Origin: Pseudomonadota bacterium | GTDB lineage: Bacteria > Pseudomonadota > Gammaproteobacteria > Burkholderiales > Rhodocyclaceae | Reading direction: 5' to 3' | NCBI GenBank assembly: GCA_018241725.1 | Contig: JAFEDI010000045.1 | Span: 62,001-126,000 of the forward strand | DNA length: 64,000 nucleotides | Part shown: positions 49,158 through 57,850 of the stretch, one piece after another | How positions within the stretch are numbered: the first letter of the stretch is position 1 | Layout: the number at the start of each line of letters is the position of its first letter | Translations under genes and position numbers: made by a program | Notes under the pieces: model-generated | Database searches by the model: none | What the model saw: the letters and a program-made list of their open reading frames with translations, nothing else | What the model was told of the DNA's origin: nothing

Positions 49158-50474
49158 ATGGACCCGGAAAGCCAGGAGAAAAATGCCGAAGAATCCGGGT
49201 ACGCTCGCCAGTCCCGTGTCAGGGCGATTTTGCGGGTAACCAGCGGTAACTTCCTCGAGCAGTTTGATTTCTTCCTTTTCGGCTTCTTCGCCGTCAATAT
49301 TTCCCGGACCTTTTTCCCGTCAGGCAGCGAGTTCGCCTCCCTGATGCTAACTCTGAGCGTTTTCGGTGCCGGATTCCTGATGCGTCCCCTCGGGGCCGTC
49401 GTGCTGGGTGGCTATATCGATGAAGTCGGGCGGCGCCGTGGATTGATCGTGACGCTGTCCATCATGGCCTGCGGCACCGGTCTCATCGCCCTCGTGCCCT
49501 CCTACGCAAACCTTGGCGTTCTGGCCCCGATACTCGTCGTCGTCGGCCGTCTGTTGCAGGGATTTTCGGCCGGGGCGGAAATGGGCGGGGTGTCCGTCTA
49601 TCTAGCGGAGATGTCTCCCCCTGGACGCCGGGGCCTGTACACGGCATGGCAATCGGCAAGCCAGCAGGTTTCTATCGTCCTTGCCGCCGCTCTCGGCTAT
49701 GGGCTGCACCACTGGCTTTCCCCCCAGGAGATTGACGAATGGGGCTGGCGCATTCCCTTCTTGATCGGCTGTTCCATCATTCCCTGCATCTTCATGCTGC
49801 GAAGAAACCTGGAAGAGACAACCGCGTTTCATGCCTGCAAACACCCGCCGGATACCCGGGAGCTGTTCGCGACCCTGCGTGCCCACTGGACGACGGTGTT
49901 TTACGGAATGCTGCTGGGGGCGATGACGACGGTCACGTTCAACTTGATCACGGTCTACACCCCAACCTTCGGACGCACCGTTCTCAATCTGTCAGCCACT
50001 GACAGTCTGTTGGTCACGCTTTGCATCGGAGTCTCGAATTTTCTCTGGCTGCCGATCGGCGGTGCGCTTTCCGACCGGATCGGCCGGCAGGCGGTCCTGA
50101 TGACGGTAGCCACCCTCGCGCTGGCGAGCGCCTATCCCGCGTTCGCCTGGCTGGCTGACAGCCCGAGCCTGCCCCGCCTGCTGGGCGTGCAACTTCTCTT
50201 CTCCGTCTACTACGGCCTCTATAACGGCGCCATGATCCCGGCGCTCATCGAGCTCATTCCATCCAGGATTCGGGTCACGGGGTTCTCGCTGGCCTTCAGC
50301 CTGGCCGCAGCCCTGTTCGGGGGCGTGACCCTGGCGATGTCCACCTTCCTCATCAATGAGACCGGTGACAGGGCCGCTCCGGGCTACTGGATGAGCTTCG
50401 CCGCCGGCTGCGGCCTCGTTGCCACGCTGATGCTTTACCGCAAGAAATCATCGGCACATGCCCTCACGACTTAG
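49158..50474 (+). CDS. citrate/tricarballylate:proton symporter (MHS family, CitA/TcuC-like)
   Basis: 438 residues, 12 helices. The opening [20 protein letters not shown] and the blocks [24 protein letters not shown] (here [18 protein letters not shown]), [35 protein letters not shown] follow Salmonella CitA/TcuC closely. Substrates of that branch are citrate and tricarballylate, taken up with protons. Start at 49158 is the first ATG before the helix. It is paralogous to 52291 across the LysR and binding-protein genes. Confidence 0.83.
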   Translation: MDPESQEKNAEESGYARQSRVRAILRVTSGNFLEQFDFFLFGFFAVNISRTFFPSGSEFASLMLTLSVFGAGFLMRPLGAVVLGGYIDEVGRRRGLIVTLSIMACGTGLIALVPSYANLGVLAPILVVVGRLLQGFSAGAEMGGVSVYLAEMSPPGRRGLYTAWQSASQQVSIVLAAALGYGLHHWLSPQEIDEWGWRIPFLIGCSIIPCIFMLRRNLEETTAFHACKHPPDTRELFATLRAHWTTVFYGMLLGAMTTVTFNLITVYTPTFGRTVLNLSATDSLLVTLCIGVSNFLWLPIGGALSDRIGRQAVLMTVATLALASAYPAFAWLADSPSLPRLLGVQLLFSVYYGLYNGAMIPALIELIPSRIRVTGFSLAFSLAAALFGGVTLAMSTFLINETGDRAAPGYWMSFAAGCGLVATLMLYRKKSSAHALTT

Positions 50475-50484
50475 CGCGGGCAGC

Positions 50485-51384
50485 TCATAAGGCCCGGACG
50501 GCCTGTTCCAGAAGTTCAGACAGCGCCTGCGCCGCCGGCTGAAGCCTTCCGCCCTTGCGGGTGATCAGTCCCAGAGTCCGGGTGATGTCCGGATCCGTCA
50601 GGGGGATGCTCACCAGATTGGGATACACATTGTCGCCGAGCGCCAGCCCTGGCAAGACGGCCACACCGAGCCCGGCGGCCACCATGCTGATGGCGCCAGT
50701 CACATGGTTGATCTCGTACTGGATGCTGGGCCGTCTTGCGACCTTGGCCAGGGCGTTATCGATCAGCATCCGATTGCCGCTGCTTTGTGAGACGGATACG
50801 AGCTTTTCACCGGCCAGGTCCTCCCACACCACCGTTTTCTCCCCCGCCAGGCGATGGTCCTTGCGTGCCATCAGGACATAGTGCTCGGTATAAATGGCCT
50901 TGAAATCGATGTCGGCTTCCTGGGTGCCGATGAAATTCACGCCGAAATCCGCCTGTCCGGCCACCACGCAATCCAGGACATCCCGTGCACTCTCGTCAAT
51001 GACCTTGACCCGGACGCCCAGGTGGGTTGAGGCAAATTCCTTCAGTACCGTCGGCAGCAGGTAATTTGCCACCGAGGGCACACAGGCAATCGTAAGACTC
51101 TCCCGGCGTAGCACCGTCCGTTCCGCCATGCCCTGCATGGCCATCTCCAGCTCTTCGATCACCGCCTCGGCGTGGCCCAGAAACTGCCGGCCTTCATCCG
51201 TCAGGGAGACGCGCCGCGTCGTCCGCTCCAGCAAACGAATCTGCAGGCTGGCCTCCAGTTTCTCTATACGCCGGCTCAATGCGGGCTGGGAAATGAACAG
51301 GCTCTCGGCCGCCGCCTTGAAGCTTGATTTCTCCGCCACGGCAATGAAGGCCTGGAGTTCGCCGATCTCGAAGTTGATGCGCAC
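50485..51384 (-). CDS. LysR-family regulator
   Basis: 299 residues, GTG start. N-terminal helix-turn-helix (ELQAFIAVAEKSSFKAAAES, SISQPALSRRIEKLE-type motif, here FISQPALSRRIEKLEA) and an effector domain (LTIACVPSVANYLLPTVLKE). It resembles TcuR-like regulators of citrate/tricarballylate uptake. Divergent from the binding-protein gene 51475 and convergent with the first symporter gene; an inverted repeat lies in the shared 90-bp region. Confidence 0.85.
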   Translation of the reverse strand: MRINFEIGELQAFIAVAEKSSFKAAAESLFISQPALSRRIEKLEASLQIRLLERTTRRVSLTDEGRQFLGHAEAVIEELEMAMQGMAERTVLRRESLTIACVPSVANYLLPTVLKEFASTHLGVRVKVIDESARDVLDCVVAGQADFGVNFIGTQEADIDFKAIYTEHYVLMARKDHRLAGEKTVVWEDLAGEKLVSVSQSSGNRMLIDNALAKVARRPSIQYEINHVTGAISMVAAGLGVAVLPGLALGDNVYPNLVSIPLTDPDITRTLGLITRKGGRLQPAAQALSELLEQAVRAL

Positions 51385-51389
51385 GGCTC

Positions 51390-51417
51390 ATTAATCCATG
51401 AAATAAATGCAATTAAT
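51390..51417. promoter_or_regulatory. inverted repeat in LysR/binding-protein intergenic region
   Basis: ATTAAT at 51390-51395 and 51412-51417 form an interrupted palindrome in the 90-bp AT-rich space between LysR and the divergent gene. A further TGCA-N4-TGCA lies at about 51435. These are candidate LysR boxes; other motifs were not recognised. Confidence 0.4.
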
Positions 51418-51474
51418 CTTTTAATCCGCGGGATGCATTATTGCAGTGGCTCACCATAAACACAAAGGAGACAA

Positions 51475-52275
51475 ATGATGACGTGCTGGACGCTAGGCCG
51501 GAGCATGTTGCGGGGAATCATCGCCGCATGCCTTGGCCTCATGGTTTCAATCGCCGCTGCCGATGACATCCACGTCGTCAGTTCCGGCGGCTTTGCCGCC
51601 GCCTACCGGGCGCTGGCGCCCGGCTTCGAAAAGCAAACCGGCCACCATCTGGTGATCGGTTGGGGACCTTCCATGGGAGAGACTCCGCAAGCGATTCCGA
51701 ATCGCCTGGCCCGGGGAGAAGAGATCGATGTCGTCATCATGGTCGGCACTTCCCTGGATGAACTGATCAGCCGTGGCAAGGTGCTGGACGCCCAGCACCA
51801 GCTTTTGGCCCGCTCCAGGATCGGTCTGGCGGTCAAGGCCGGAGCGGCCCGGCCGGATATCTCAACCATGGAGGGCCTGAAGAAAGCCCTGCTGGCAGCC
51901 AAGAGCATTGCCTACTCGGACAGCGCCAGTGGCGTCTTCCTGTCGACGGTGCTCATCCCGCGCATGGGCATTGCCGAGCAGATCAAGAGCAAGAGCCGGA
52001 TGATTCCCGCGGAGCCGGTGGGACAGGTAGTCGCCCGGGGGGAGGCGGAAATCGGGTTACAGCAGATCAGCGAGTTGTTACCGATCCCTGGCATCGATCT
52101 TGTCGGCGCCTTGCCTGACGCCGCCCAACAGATCACGCCTTTCTCCGCCGGCATCGTCGCAGACAGCAAGGGCCCGGAAGCGGCCAAGGCGCTAATCAGC
52201 TACCTCGCCTCCCCCACCGCTGCCCCGCTGATCCGGCAGACCGGGCTCGATCCGGTCAACGACAACGCTCACTAG
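51475..52275 (+). CDS. orphan periplasmic substrate-binding protein (ModA-like fold)
   Basis: 266 residues. AAAGGAG lies five bases before the start. Signal peptide of about 28 residues, then a type-II binding fold of the ModA branch: IHVVSSGGFAAAYRALAPGF, IDVVIMVGTSLDELISRGKV, IAYSDSASGVFLSTVLI. No ABC permease or ATPase gene lies nearby; the gene is followed after 15 bases by a symporter gene. It may bind a tricarboxylate for sensing or deliver it to the symporter. A molybdate role is less likely. Confidence 0.8.
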   Translation: MMTCWTLGRSMLRGIIAACLGLMVSIAAADDIHVVSSGGFAAAYRALAPGFEKQTGHHLVIGWGPSMGETPQAIPNRLARGEEIDVVIMVGTSLDELISRGKVLDAQHQLLARSRIGLAVKAGAARPDISTMEGLKKALLAAKSIAYSDSASGVFLSTVLIPRMGIAEQIKSKSRMIPAEPVGQVVARGEAEIGLQQISELLPIPGIDLVGALPDAAQQITPFSAGIVADSKGPEAAKALISYLASPTAAPLIRQTGLDPVNDNAH

Positions 52276-52290
52276 CCTTTGGAGCCCACC

Positions 52291-53604
52291 ATGAAACAAA
52301 CCAAAGCAGCCCGCGCCTCGAAGATCTCCACGGTCTTGCGCGTTACCAGCGGCAACTTCCTGGAGATGTTCGATTTCTTTCTGTACGGTTTCTACGCCAC
52401 GTACATTTCCAAGACGTTTTTCCCGAGCGACAACGAATACGCATCGCTGATCCTGACCTTTGCCACGTTCGGCGCTGGCTTCCTGATGCGTCCCTTGGGG
52501 GCGGTCCTCCTGGGCAGCTATATCGACCGCATCGGTCGCCGCCAGGGGCTGATCGTGACGCTGGGCATCATGGCCTTCGGCACCATCCTCATTGCCTTCG
52601 TGCCGGGTTACGCCACCATCGGCATTGCCGCGCCCATCCTCGTCCTGCTCGGCCGCCTGCTGCAGGGCTTCTCGGCGGGGGTGGAACTGGGCGGAGTGTC
52701 GGTTTACCTGTCTGAAATGGCGACGCCCGGCCACAAGGGCTTTTACGTCAGTTGGCAGTCGGCCAGCCAGCAGGTGGCCATCATGGCGTCGTCGGTCATC
52801 GGCTATCTGCTCAGCCAATGGCTGCTCCCGGAAGAGATCAATGCATGGGGATGGCGCATTCCCTTCTTCATCGGTTGCATGATCATCCCGGCGATCTTCA
52901 TGATCCGCCGCTCGCTGCAGGAAACCGAGGAATTCCTGGCGCGCAAGCACCACCCCACCTTCAAGGAGATCGTCAGCTCCATCGCGCACAACTGGCGCAT
53001 CGTGATCGCCGGCATGATGATGGTCGTCATGACGACGGTGTCCTTCTACCTGATCACCGTCTACACGCCGACCTTCGGCAAGAGCGTACTCAACCTGAGT
53101 TCCGCGGACAGCCTGCTGACCACGTTCTGCGTCGGCATGTCCAACTTCTTCTGGCTACCCGTCATGGGTGCGGCATCCGACCGATTCGGACGCCGGCCGG
53201 TATTGCTGACCTTCACGGTCCTGCCGATTCTCACCGCCTATCCGATCCTGTCCTGGCTGGTAGCGAACATCAGCTTCGAGAACCTGCTGGTGACCGAACT
53301 CTGGCTGTCCTTCATGTACGCCAGTTACAACGGCGCGGCTGTGGTGGCCCTGACGGAAGTGATGCCCAAGCATGTCCGCACGGTTGGTTTCTCGCTGGCC
53401 TATAGCCTGGCGACCGCGGTTTTCGGCGGATTCACGCCGATGATTTCGACCTGGCTCATCGAAACCTGCGGCGACAAGGCGGCCCCGGGATACTGGATGA
53501 CGTTCGCGGCAGTCTGCGGCCTGATCTCCACCGTGATCCTGTACCACCGGTGCGGGATCGCCGAGCGTGGCGCTCCCGCGCTGGCGCCGCAGGGACAAGC
53601 CTAG
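52291..53604 (+). CDS. citrate/tricarballylate:proton symporter (second copy)
   Basis: 437 residues, 12 helices. Start at 52291 (GGAGCCCACC upstream). The same signature as the gene at 49158 ([54 protein letters not shown]) and slightly closer to CitA. The two copies have clearly diverged, so this is not a recent duplication. It lies in an operon with the orphan binding protein and the AbrB-family gene. Confidence 0.85.
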   Translation: MKQTKAARASKISTVLRVTSGNFLEMFDFFLYGFYATYISKTFFPSDNEYASLILTFATFGAGFLMRPLGAVLLGSYIDRIGRRQGLIVTLGIMAFGTILIAFVPGYATIGIAAPILVLLGRLLQGFSAGVELGGVSVYLSEMATPGHKGFYVSWQSASQQVAIMASSVIGYLLSQWLLPEEINAWGWRIPFFIGCMIIPAIFMIRRSLQETEEFLARKHHPTFKEIVSSIAHNWRIVIAGMMMVVMTTVSFYLITVYTPTFGKSVLNLSSADSLLTTFCVGMSNFFWLPVMGAASDRFGRRPVLLTFTVLPILTAYPILSWLVANISFENLLVTELWLSFMYASYNGAAVVALTEVMPKHVRTVGFSLAYSLATAVFGGFTPMISTWLIETCGDKAAPGYWMTFAAVCGLISTVILYHRCGIAERGAPALAPQGQA

Positions 53605-53619
53605 TCCTGGAGTCGCGCA

Positions 53620-54702
53620 GTGACGAAAAAAGCCTCCGAACCGGCTACCGCGCGTGCTGACTTCCTGCGTCAGCTTACAGCAATGGCGGGCAGCATCGTG
53701 GTCGCTGGAGCGGGGGCCCTTTTGTGGCGATTCGGCAAGCTGCCGCTGCCGTGGCTGGTGGGGTCCCTGTACGCCATAGCACTGGCACGCATCGCCGGCC
53801 TGCCCTTGCTCGCGCCTCCCTGGGCCAGGCAAGGGGGGCAGTGGATCATCGGCAGCAACATGGGCTTGTATTTCACCTCGGCCGTTCTGGTGGAACTGGT
53901 CTCCCACGCCCCTCTGATCGTCGGGATGGCGTTTTTTTCCATGGCGATGGGCGTGGCCGGCGCCATGCTGATCGTCCGCTGGCGCGTGGCCGACCGACCC
54001 ACCGCATTTTTTTCGTCCATGCCTGGCGGGGCCTCGGAGATGGCTAATCTTTCCGACCTGTGGAACGCCTCCGTGGACCAGGTGGCAGCAGCCCACGCAA
54101 CCCGGGTCATGTTGGTCGTGCTGATCGTGCCGCTCGCCTTGACACTGTTTGGCCGCCACGGAGACAGCAACGCATTGCTCCATTCCAGAAGCGTCCAGTG
54201 GCAGTACTTTCCTCTGATGATGGCCGCAAGCCTGGGGGGCATCGGCTTTTTCAAACTGTTGCGCCTGCCCAATTCCTGGGTGCTTGGCACGCTTTTGGCC
54301 GTCGCCGCACTGTCGGTCCTCGGCTTCCCCCTGTCCGGGCTGCCGGACTGGCTGACGGCCGGTGGGCAAATGCTGATCGGCATTTCCCTGGGCTGCCGAT
54401 TCGGCCCCGGATTTCTGCGCAAGGCACCGGCATTCATCGCGTGCGTCGTTGCTGTCAGCCTGGTGTTTCTGGCCGTGACGGCCTCCCTGGCGTTCCTGCT
54501 GGCTGCGCCAATGGGCCTGGCCTTCCCCGGCCTCGTGCTCAGTTTCGCCCCAGGGGGCATTGCCGAGATGTCGATCACCGCGAGCCACCTGAACCTCGGT
54601 GTGCCACTGGTGGTCGCGTCGCACGTCGTCCGCACGGCCATCCTGACGCTTCTGGCCCCCGTCGCCTTCCGTATCTTCTGTCGGCTGAATGGAGGCGGCT
54701 GA
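53620..54702 (+). CDS. AbrB-family membrane protein
   Basis: 360 residues, GTG start with GGAG eight bases upstream. Two repeats of the AbrB membrane domain with PGGASEMANL and PGGIAEMSIT as the paired motifs. About ten helices. The family was named from ammonia monooxygenase-region genes and is often paired with TctC- or symporter-type uptake genes; transport of carboxylates is plausible, the role is not established. Last gene of the citrate-like operon, ending in a short hairpin. Confidence 0.8.
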   Translation: MTKKASEPATARADFLRQLTAMAGSIVVAGAGALLWRFGKLPLPWLVGSLYAIALARIAGLPLLAPPWARQGGQWIIGSNMGLYFTSAVLVELVSHAPLIVGMAFFSMAMGVAGAMLIVRWRVADRPTAFFSSMPGGASEMANLSDLWNASVDQVAAAHATRVMLVVLIVPLALTLFGRHGDSNALLHSRSVQWQYFPLMMAASLGGIGFFKLLRLPNSWVLGTLLAVAALSVLGFPLSGLPDWLTAGGQMLIGISLGCRFGPGFLRKAPAFIACVVAVSLVFLAVTASLAFLLAAPMGLAFPGLVLSFAPGGIAEMSITASHLNLGVPLVVASHVVRTAILTLLAPVAFRIFCRLNGGG

Positions 54703-54720
54703 GAAGCACGCACAGGCCAT

Positions 54721-54748
54721 CGGGTAGCTTCCCGGGCGAAACTACCCG
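54721..54748 (+). terminator. hairpin after AbrB-family gene
   Basis: CGGGTAG and CTACCCG pair across a 14-base loop, 18 bases after the stop at 54702. No T-run follows, so termination is uncertain. It marks the boundary of the native genes and the foreign segment. Confidence 0.4.
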
Positions 54749-54792
54749 TCGATACCAATTATGCCAATGCGGCACAAGCAATTGCGAATACC

Positions 54793-55152
54793 GTGCAGGC
54801 GCTCACGCCGATTGCCCTCGGCATAATTTCATGGGTTTATTTCAAGCTCTATAAAGAATCAAAGCTCAACCAAGGGGACGCCGCCAGCATAGTGAAACCC
54901 GTTTTTGGGACCCTTGGAGATAAATACAAGATTCTTGCCGTCCACAAATACGAAGCGTCCAATGAAGCTTCTGGATATACGCACATATCGCAAAACAGTC
55001 GGCCGGATCAGTGGCGGCTTCTTATTGAAATCCGAAGGTCTTTTCTCGGTATGAGGCATGAGGTCGTACCAAGGAACAACGACGACATTCTTGACGTCAT
55101 CATTAGTCGCGACGGAACAGAAAAGTGGAAGGTAATTCCATTCAACAAGTAG
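54793..55152 (+). CDS. hypothetical cassette protein, possible membrane anchor
   Basis: 119 residues from the GTG at 54793. The frame is open back to 54703 and encodes a hydrophobic stretch (TPIALGIISWVYFKLYKES) that looks like a membrane helix with more upstream, so the start may be lost at the array boundary. The rest is polar (KYKILAVHKYEASNEASG, RPDQWRLLIEIRRSFLG). AT-richer than neighbours. Unrecognised family. Directly followed by attC 1, as expected for a cassette gene. Confidence 0.6.
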   Translation: MQALTPIALGIISWVYFKLYKESKLNQGDAASIVKPVFGTLGDKYKILAVHKYEASNEASGYTHISQNSRPDQWRLLIEIRRSFLGMRHEVVPRNNDDILDVIISRDGTEKWKVIPFNK

Positions 55153-55225
55153 CTGTTCACCCGATGCCCGACCCGGCAGTCGAGCGGACCTGCGCGAAAA
55201 CCGCACAGTCCGCTCACTTAATGAA

Positions 55226-56086
55226 ATGGACTCCCCCACCCCGTAGCGTGACAGACACTGAGGCCCAAGTAACCATGGGGCTGAGATCACCAGGAGGAAG
55301 TGCCATGAAACAGATTGTCCGCATCGGTCTCGACATTGCCAAACCCGTCTTCCAGCTCCACGGTGTAGATAGCCACGGCAAACCGGTCTGCAAAAAGACC
55401 TTATCCCGCGGCGAAGTCCTGACCTTCTTCGTCAGCCCCTACCGCAAGAGCGGCAAGAACGACGCCAACGATGCCGAAGCGATCTGCGAAGCCGTGGGCC
55501 GGCCCAACATGCTGAACGGGCGGCAGTTTGCCGCCTGGTTGGGGCTCACGCCCCGGCAAAGCTCCAGCGGCGGCAAGACCCGGCTTGGCGCCATCAGCAA
55601 GCGAGGGGATGCGGTGCCGCGGACCTTGCTGATTCACGGCACGAGATCAACCTTGCGCCTGACGGCCGGCAAGGAGGACAGGAAAAGCCGCTGGGCCGAG
55701 GCCCTGAAATCGAGAGCATGCAACAATGTGGCTGCTGTTGCCTTGGCGGCCAGGAATGCCCGGATCATCTGGGCGATGCTGGCTCGGGGAACCGAGTACC
55801 GAGTGGCCGCCTGAACCATACAGGCTGTCGATCTTCAACCGCAGTACCAGTGATGTCCCACCGTAGGTTTGCGAGCGAAAGTGTTGATGGGATGACGGAT
55901 CAAACCGACACGGAAAGAGCCTGATAACGTTGTTGGCCGCGCAAGGCCGTTTAATTAATGAGGCTTCCGTGGTGCGGATGTCATCAGGGCCGGCGCCGAC
56001 GGGTGCCATAGTAGGCCGGATAGATTCCTGCAGGCTTGTCCATCAAACCAACAGCACATTCATCTTGCAAAATCGGGGGAGTCCAT
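55226..56086. mobile_element. IS1111-group (IS110 family) element inserted in attC, internally deleted
   Basis: ATGGACTCCCCC (55226-55237) and GGGGGAGTCCAT (56075-56086) are perfect 12-base inverted repeats, the subterminal repeats of IS1111-like elements. The 861-bp span is well below the usual 1.4 kb and encloses a deleted transposase. Its site inside an attC matches the known IS1111-attC group that targets integron attC sites. Confidence 0.82.
55305..55814 (+). pseudogene. IS1111-type transposase with two internal deletions
   Basis: Reads as an open frame of about 170 residues, half the normal 340. N-terminal DEDD domain start (MKQIVRIGLDIAKPVFQLHG) is present, then it jumps from VLTFF to PYRKSGKNDANDAEAICEA, missing the GMEACGSAHHW region, and from RPNM to QFAAWLGLTPRQSSSGGKT (Transposase_20). 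In-frame deletions left it open but without complete catalytic motifs. The C-terminus is near intact. Confidence 0.85.
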
Positions 56087-56113
56087 AGATCAAACGTTAG
56101 AGGCCTTATCGTC

Positions 56114-56425
56114 ATGGCATGCACCAAGTGCAACGACCTTTGCGTGCGTTTCGCAATACGGCAGCCTTATGAGTTGCGTCGCGCAATAGACATCGCAAAA
56201 CAGAATGTCGAGGATGGAACGATTTCCGAAATTCCAAGTAGTAATCCGCTTTCGCAGGCGACCTTTTCCCAACTAGCGGCAGGGGAGCCGTGGGACGATA
56301 TCGTCGGTTGTCGTTTTCGGTGTAATTCGTGCGGCGAGATATTCTCTCTACATGCCGAGACATATCACGGTAGTGGTGGTTATTGGGAACCCGAGAACAA
56401 AAGGTCTATCCGTGAAAACCTCTAA
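56114..56425 (+). CDS. cassette protein with two Cys pairs (possible zinc ribbon)
   Basis: 103 residues. ATG at 56114 lies 18 bases after R' of attC 1. Cys pairs in CTKCNDLC and RCNSCGEIF suggest a zinc ribbon; the chain between is charged (RRAIDIAKQNVEDGT). It ends at 56425 with CTCTAAC immediately over the stop, possibly an R'' box of a lost attC. Function unknown; AT-rich relative to the chromosome. Confidence 0.65.
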   Translation: MACTKCNDLCVRFAIRQPYELRRAIDIAKQNVEDGTISEIPSSNPLSQATFSQLAAGEPWDDIVGCRFRCNSCGEIFSLHAETYHGSGGYWEPENKRSIRENL

Positions 56426-56760
56426 CATGGCTCTAAGGACTTCCCCGTCAAGCACCATTTTTCAATGACCGGCCGCCAGGCCGGTTTTCCTTTCCTGCCT
56501 ACCGCTTTTCCTTCCCTGGCACTGCACGCAGTCGACGGCTCGGACAGACAGACTGCCTCTCTCTAATCGGCCTTGATCGGGTCTCGCCCGGGGCCATGCG
56601 ACTAACCGCACCAGCAGGCCTCAATCGTTCATCGGCGGAATCAGGGAAACAGGGATCAGCCGTTTCTCTTTTTGATCCGCCATCAGGTTAGCCAGGCTCT
56701 CTGCTGGTCGGTCTGACCTGTTCGTCTATCGCTGATGTGCAGTTGCCATTGCTCGGTGAC
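56426..56760. other. non-coding remnant between cassette gene and second IS relic
   Basis: Starts with an R''-like CTCTAAC (56420-56426) but no matching L'/R' pair within attC distance, so the attC is damaged. It contains the terminator at 56468-56488 and an isolated GTTAGCC at about 56687. No gene seen; probably debris from IS insertion and deletion. Confidence 0.45.
56468..56488 (+). terminator. rho-independent terminator after zinc-ribbon cassette
   Basis: ACCGGCC and GGCCGGT form a perfect 7-bp stem (loop GCCA) followed by TTTT on the plus strand, 43 bases after the cassette stop. Confidence 0.75.
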
Positions 56761-57368
56761 TCAGGCCTGCTGCCAGGCCTGTGGGTTGTAGGACTCGCCC
56801 TTGGCCAGCACCGCCCACAGTTGCCGGGCGTGCTTGTTGGCGATGGCGACCAAGGTCTTGTGGTAGCCGATCCGTCCGTTGAGCACGACGATCCACTGTT
56901 GCAGACGCGTCAGCTTTTCAGGGGATTCACGCCGCTGTTTTCGGAGCGTCGCCGCCAAGACGCTACGCGCACCTTGCACAAGCAGGGTGCGCAAGTAGTC
57001 GTCCCCTCACCGCGTGATCCGACCAAGCTTCGTCTTGCCCCCGCTGCCCGACTGACTGGGCGTGAGACCGAGCCACGCTCAGCATCAGCTCTGTCGTTCT
57101 TGACCGACTGGCGCTTGCGATAGGGGCGGGCGAACTCCGCAGCCATCAGGCGCGGTGCCAGGCCCAGACGCTGTGCCGTGCGGCCCCAATGGTGGGCGCT
57201 GCCACACGCTTCCATACCGATCACTGTGCCCGTCGGCAGCGTACTGAGCCACGTCAGAAAGCCCGATCGGTTGAACTCCCGCCGCTCCACGATCCGACCG
57301 GTGCAGTCTGCCACGCAGGCCACGAAGACGTTCTTTGCCAGATCCACACCAACAGTCGTAGTATCCAT
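56761..57368 (-). pseudogene. IS110-family transposase relic with deletion, frameshift and stop
   Basis: From 57368 the frame gives MDTTTVGVDLAKNVFVACVA, VIGMEACGSAHHW, then SVKNDRADAE, after which the middle of the protein is gone and the frame shifts. The C-terminal part in another frame (AWLGLTPSQS..., a TGA at 57009-57007, then DYLRTLLVQGARSVLAATL to QAWQQA at 56761) is the transposase tail. This is a separate element from that at 55226 but has lost the same middle part. Ends of the element could not be fixed. Confidence 0.8.
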
Positions 57369-57469
57369 TTTGACTTCCCCCCTCGCCGTTTCAGATTGAG
57401 CTTAAGCAATTCAATCTTGGCACTTGGATGCCGGGTGGCAAGCCCACCAGGTGGGTGGGGGAACCTTTT

Positions 57470-57512
57470 GTAGTCAGTCGAGGCGCGGCTTCGCCGCTGG
57501 GCAACTTAGGAG
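57470..57512 (+). other. possible degenerate attC
   Basis: A GCGGCTTCGCCGC hairpin followed by GGGCAACTTAGGA resembles the L'-R' half of an attC, but R' would read CTTAGGA rather than GTTRRRY. Its distance to the next gene (about 19 bases) matches that seen after the other attC sites. Weak. Confidence 0.3.
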
Positions 57513-57521
57513 AAAATCACT

Positions 57522-57746
57522 ATGAATAAATCTGTAACCGATCTAAGAGGAATCGCTTCATCTGGTGGCGGCATGATTCTTGATGCCAGCCAGTTTTCTG
57601 TTACTGACCTTCGTGCAATAGCATCATCAGCAAGCGGTTCTGGAGCGCGAATAACACTTCGTCACGTTGGAGCAATATCCACCACCGATCTTAGGGCAAT
57701 TGCTGCATCGGGTAGCGGGTGTGTCGTTTTCGATTTTTTAGGTTAA
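57522..57746 (+). CDS. small cassette protein of three tandem TDLR repeats
   Basis: 74 residues made almost wholly of three repeats of about 25 residues: SVTDLRGIASSGGGMILDAS, SVTDLRAIASSASGSGARIT, STTDLRAIAASGSGCVVFDF. The consensus is S-x-TDLR-x-IA-x-S-x-x-G. An AGGAG is eight bases before the ATG. No known fold recognised; a repeat of short strands with a conserved TDLR is suggestive of a binding surface. The gene sits 27 bases before attC 2, as a cassette gene should. Confidence 0.75.
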   Translation: MNKSVTDLRGIASSGGGMILDASQFSVTDLRAIASSASGSGARITLRHVGAISTTDLRAIAASGSGCVVFDFLG

Positions 57747-57772
57747 AAAGTCAGTCCACATTAGGCACCCAT

Positions 57773-57844
57773 GCCCAACAATCCGCTCCAGCCGACCGTC
57801 AAAAAGCTACGCTTTTTGCCGTCGGCTGAGCTTTCACGTTAGCC
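57773..57844 (+). other. integron attC site 2, intact
   Basis: R'' GCCCAAC (57773-57779), ten-base spacer, L'' AGCCGAC (57790-57796), central CGT..AAAAAGCTACGCTTTTT stem, L' GTCGGCT (57821-57827), ten bases, R' GTTAGCC (57838-57844). L'' and L' pair perfectly and the two ten-base spacers are equal. The layout is diagnostic of attC; cleavage would fall between G and TTAGCC. Confidence 0.85.
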
Positions 57845-57850
57845 ATTACC

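Larger units (their letters stand above)
55166..56102 (+). other. attC site 1, split by an IS1111-type element
   Basis: Left part: R'' box GCCCGAC (55166-55172), ten bases, L'' AGCGGAC, then L' GTCCGCT (55208-55214) and CACTTAA. Right part after the IS: ...ACGTTAGAG with R' box GTTAG (56096-56100). Reconnected, the order R''-L''-L'-R' with ten-base spacers equals that of attC 2. The IS lies between L' and R'. One R'' mismatch (GCCCGAC for GCCCAAC) is noted. Confidence 0.7.

Noticed and set aside
51475..52275. Molybdate-binding ModA for the Mo/W genes
   Set aside because: No modBC genes, and the gene lies in an operon with carboxylate symporters; ModA-like fold alone is not enough.
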